Positions 63,957-64,000 of a DNA stretch of 64,000 bases are shown piece after piece. The position numbers and the translations under genes are program-made. Where the stretch lies: positions 48,152 through 112,151 of the forward strand of contig NZ_NKHF01000001.1 in NCBI RefSeq assembly GCF_002744175.1. The letters run 5' to 3'. Under the pieces are notes generated by a model. The model was not told the DNA's origin and ran no database searches. It was given only the letters and a program-made list of their open reading frames with translations. Each line of letters opens with the position of its first letter. Position 1 is the first letter of the stretch. The stretch is from Pseudoalteromonas piscicida (GTDB lineage: Bacteria; Pseudomonadota; Gammaproteobacteria; Enterobacterales; Alteromonadaceae).

Positions 63957-63979
63957 GTAGGAGCTGCTTCACGCAGCGA
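63957..63979 (+). repeat. REP-like hairpin I
   Basis: GTAG-GA-GCTGC-TTCAC-GCAGC-GA. It is the second-unit counterpart of G, head to head with H across 22 bases. Confidence 0.8.
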
Positions 63980-64000
63980 GCTTTGGTTGTTTTTCAAACA

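Larger units (their letters stand above)
63783..64000. repeat. Tandem array carrying paired REP-like hairpins
   Basis: A unit of about 100 bases is repeated. TTGGTTG followed by TTCAAA begins at 63783, 63881 and 63983. Two successive units carry the same hairpin pair, at 63810/63855 and 63912/63957, offset by exactly 102 bases. The array runs off the right edge, so total copy number is unknown. No reading frame is present after queG. Confidence 0.85.

Noticed and set aside
63783..64000. Possible CRISPR array at the right edge
   Set aside because: The units are about 100 bases long and carry inverted hairpin pairs, and the sequence between hairpins is itself repeated rather than unique spacers. 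No cas gene is present.
1..64000. Prophage, genomic island or defence system
   Set aside because: Nearly every gene belongs to a conserved chromosomal neighbourhood. No integrase, phage, restriction-modification or toxin-antitoxin genes were recognised.

Overview
The window is a stretch of gamma-proteobacterial core chromosome. Protein sequences, gene order (tolC-nudF-yqiB-cpdA-yqiA-parE; rpoS-nlpD-pcm-surE-truD-ispF-ispD-ftsB; nnr-tsaE-ami-mutL-miaA-hfq-hflX-hflK-hflC; pilT-pilU opposite yggS-proC-yggT-rdgB-hemW) and moderate-to-low GC point to the Alteromonadales, most likely Pseudoalteromonas. I see no prophage, plasmid, integron, IS transposase, CRISPR array, rRNA or secondary-metabolite cluster. 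The accessory material is intergenic: REP-like hairpins, a MITE-like element and other dispersed repeats, plus a few genes of unknown function.

Layout. 1-4610 (minus): a partial PQQ-type sugar dehydrogenase, parE (broken by a one-base frameshift), yqiA, cpdA, yqiB and nudF. 4859-7862 (plus): tolC, an lpxL-type lipid A acyltransferase and a TcpQ-like membrane protein. glnE (minus) is followed on plus by a DUF350 membrane protein, an unknown protein, rsmE, gshB, yqgE and ruvX. 15162-19832 holds a small secreted protein, a lipoprotein hydrolase, a periplasmic-binding-like protein overlapping pilU, and pilT. 19863-26019 (plus) is yggS-proC-yggT-DUF4426-rdgB-hemW and a DUF885 lipoprotein. 26090-29323 (minus) holds two membrane signalling proteins (histidine kinase; CHASE-GGDEF). 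29500-30100 holds tRNA-Leu(CAA) beside the remnant of a second copy. 30109-38373 holds an RDD protein, lptFG, pepA, holC and valS. 38645-45826 (minus) is rpoS (also frameshifted) through ftsB plus two conserved unknowns. 45911-48214 (plus) is a DUF1653 protein and a MoxR/VWA pair. 48261-50940 (minus) is a LuxR-type response regulator and acs, followed by a DcaP-like porin on plus. 52658-62620 (minus) is the hfq/mutL superoperon; queG diverges from it, and the window ends in a tandem REP array.

Joint functions. Several blocks serve the envelope: LpxL (lipid A), LptFG (LPS export), TolC, the DcaP-like porin, and NlpD with an AMIN-domain amidase (cell separation). Others serve nucleotide and RNA quality control (RdgB, Nnr, NudF, MiaA, TruD, QueG, TsaE, RsmE, Hfq), DNA maintenance (ParE, MutL, RuvX, HolC) and signalling (cAMP turnover by CpdA, c-di-GMP synthesis, stationary-phase sigma factor, acetate-switch regulator).

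Most notable: (1) a family of 23-nt hairpins with the fixed frame GTAG-SA-arm-TTYAY-arm'-GA, in which four different 5-bp arms are each perfectly complementary, arranged mostly as head-to-head pairs; (2) two single-base deletions, in parE and rpoS, each disrupting an otherwise full-length gene; (3) a MITE-like element with inverted ends between valS and rpoS. I found no convincing undescribed multi-gene system. The best candidates for unknown function are the periplasmic-binding-like protein coupled to pilU, the DUF350/unknown pair, and the MoxR-VWA pair.
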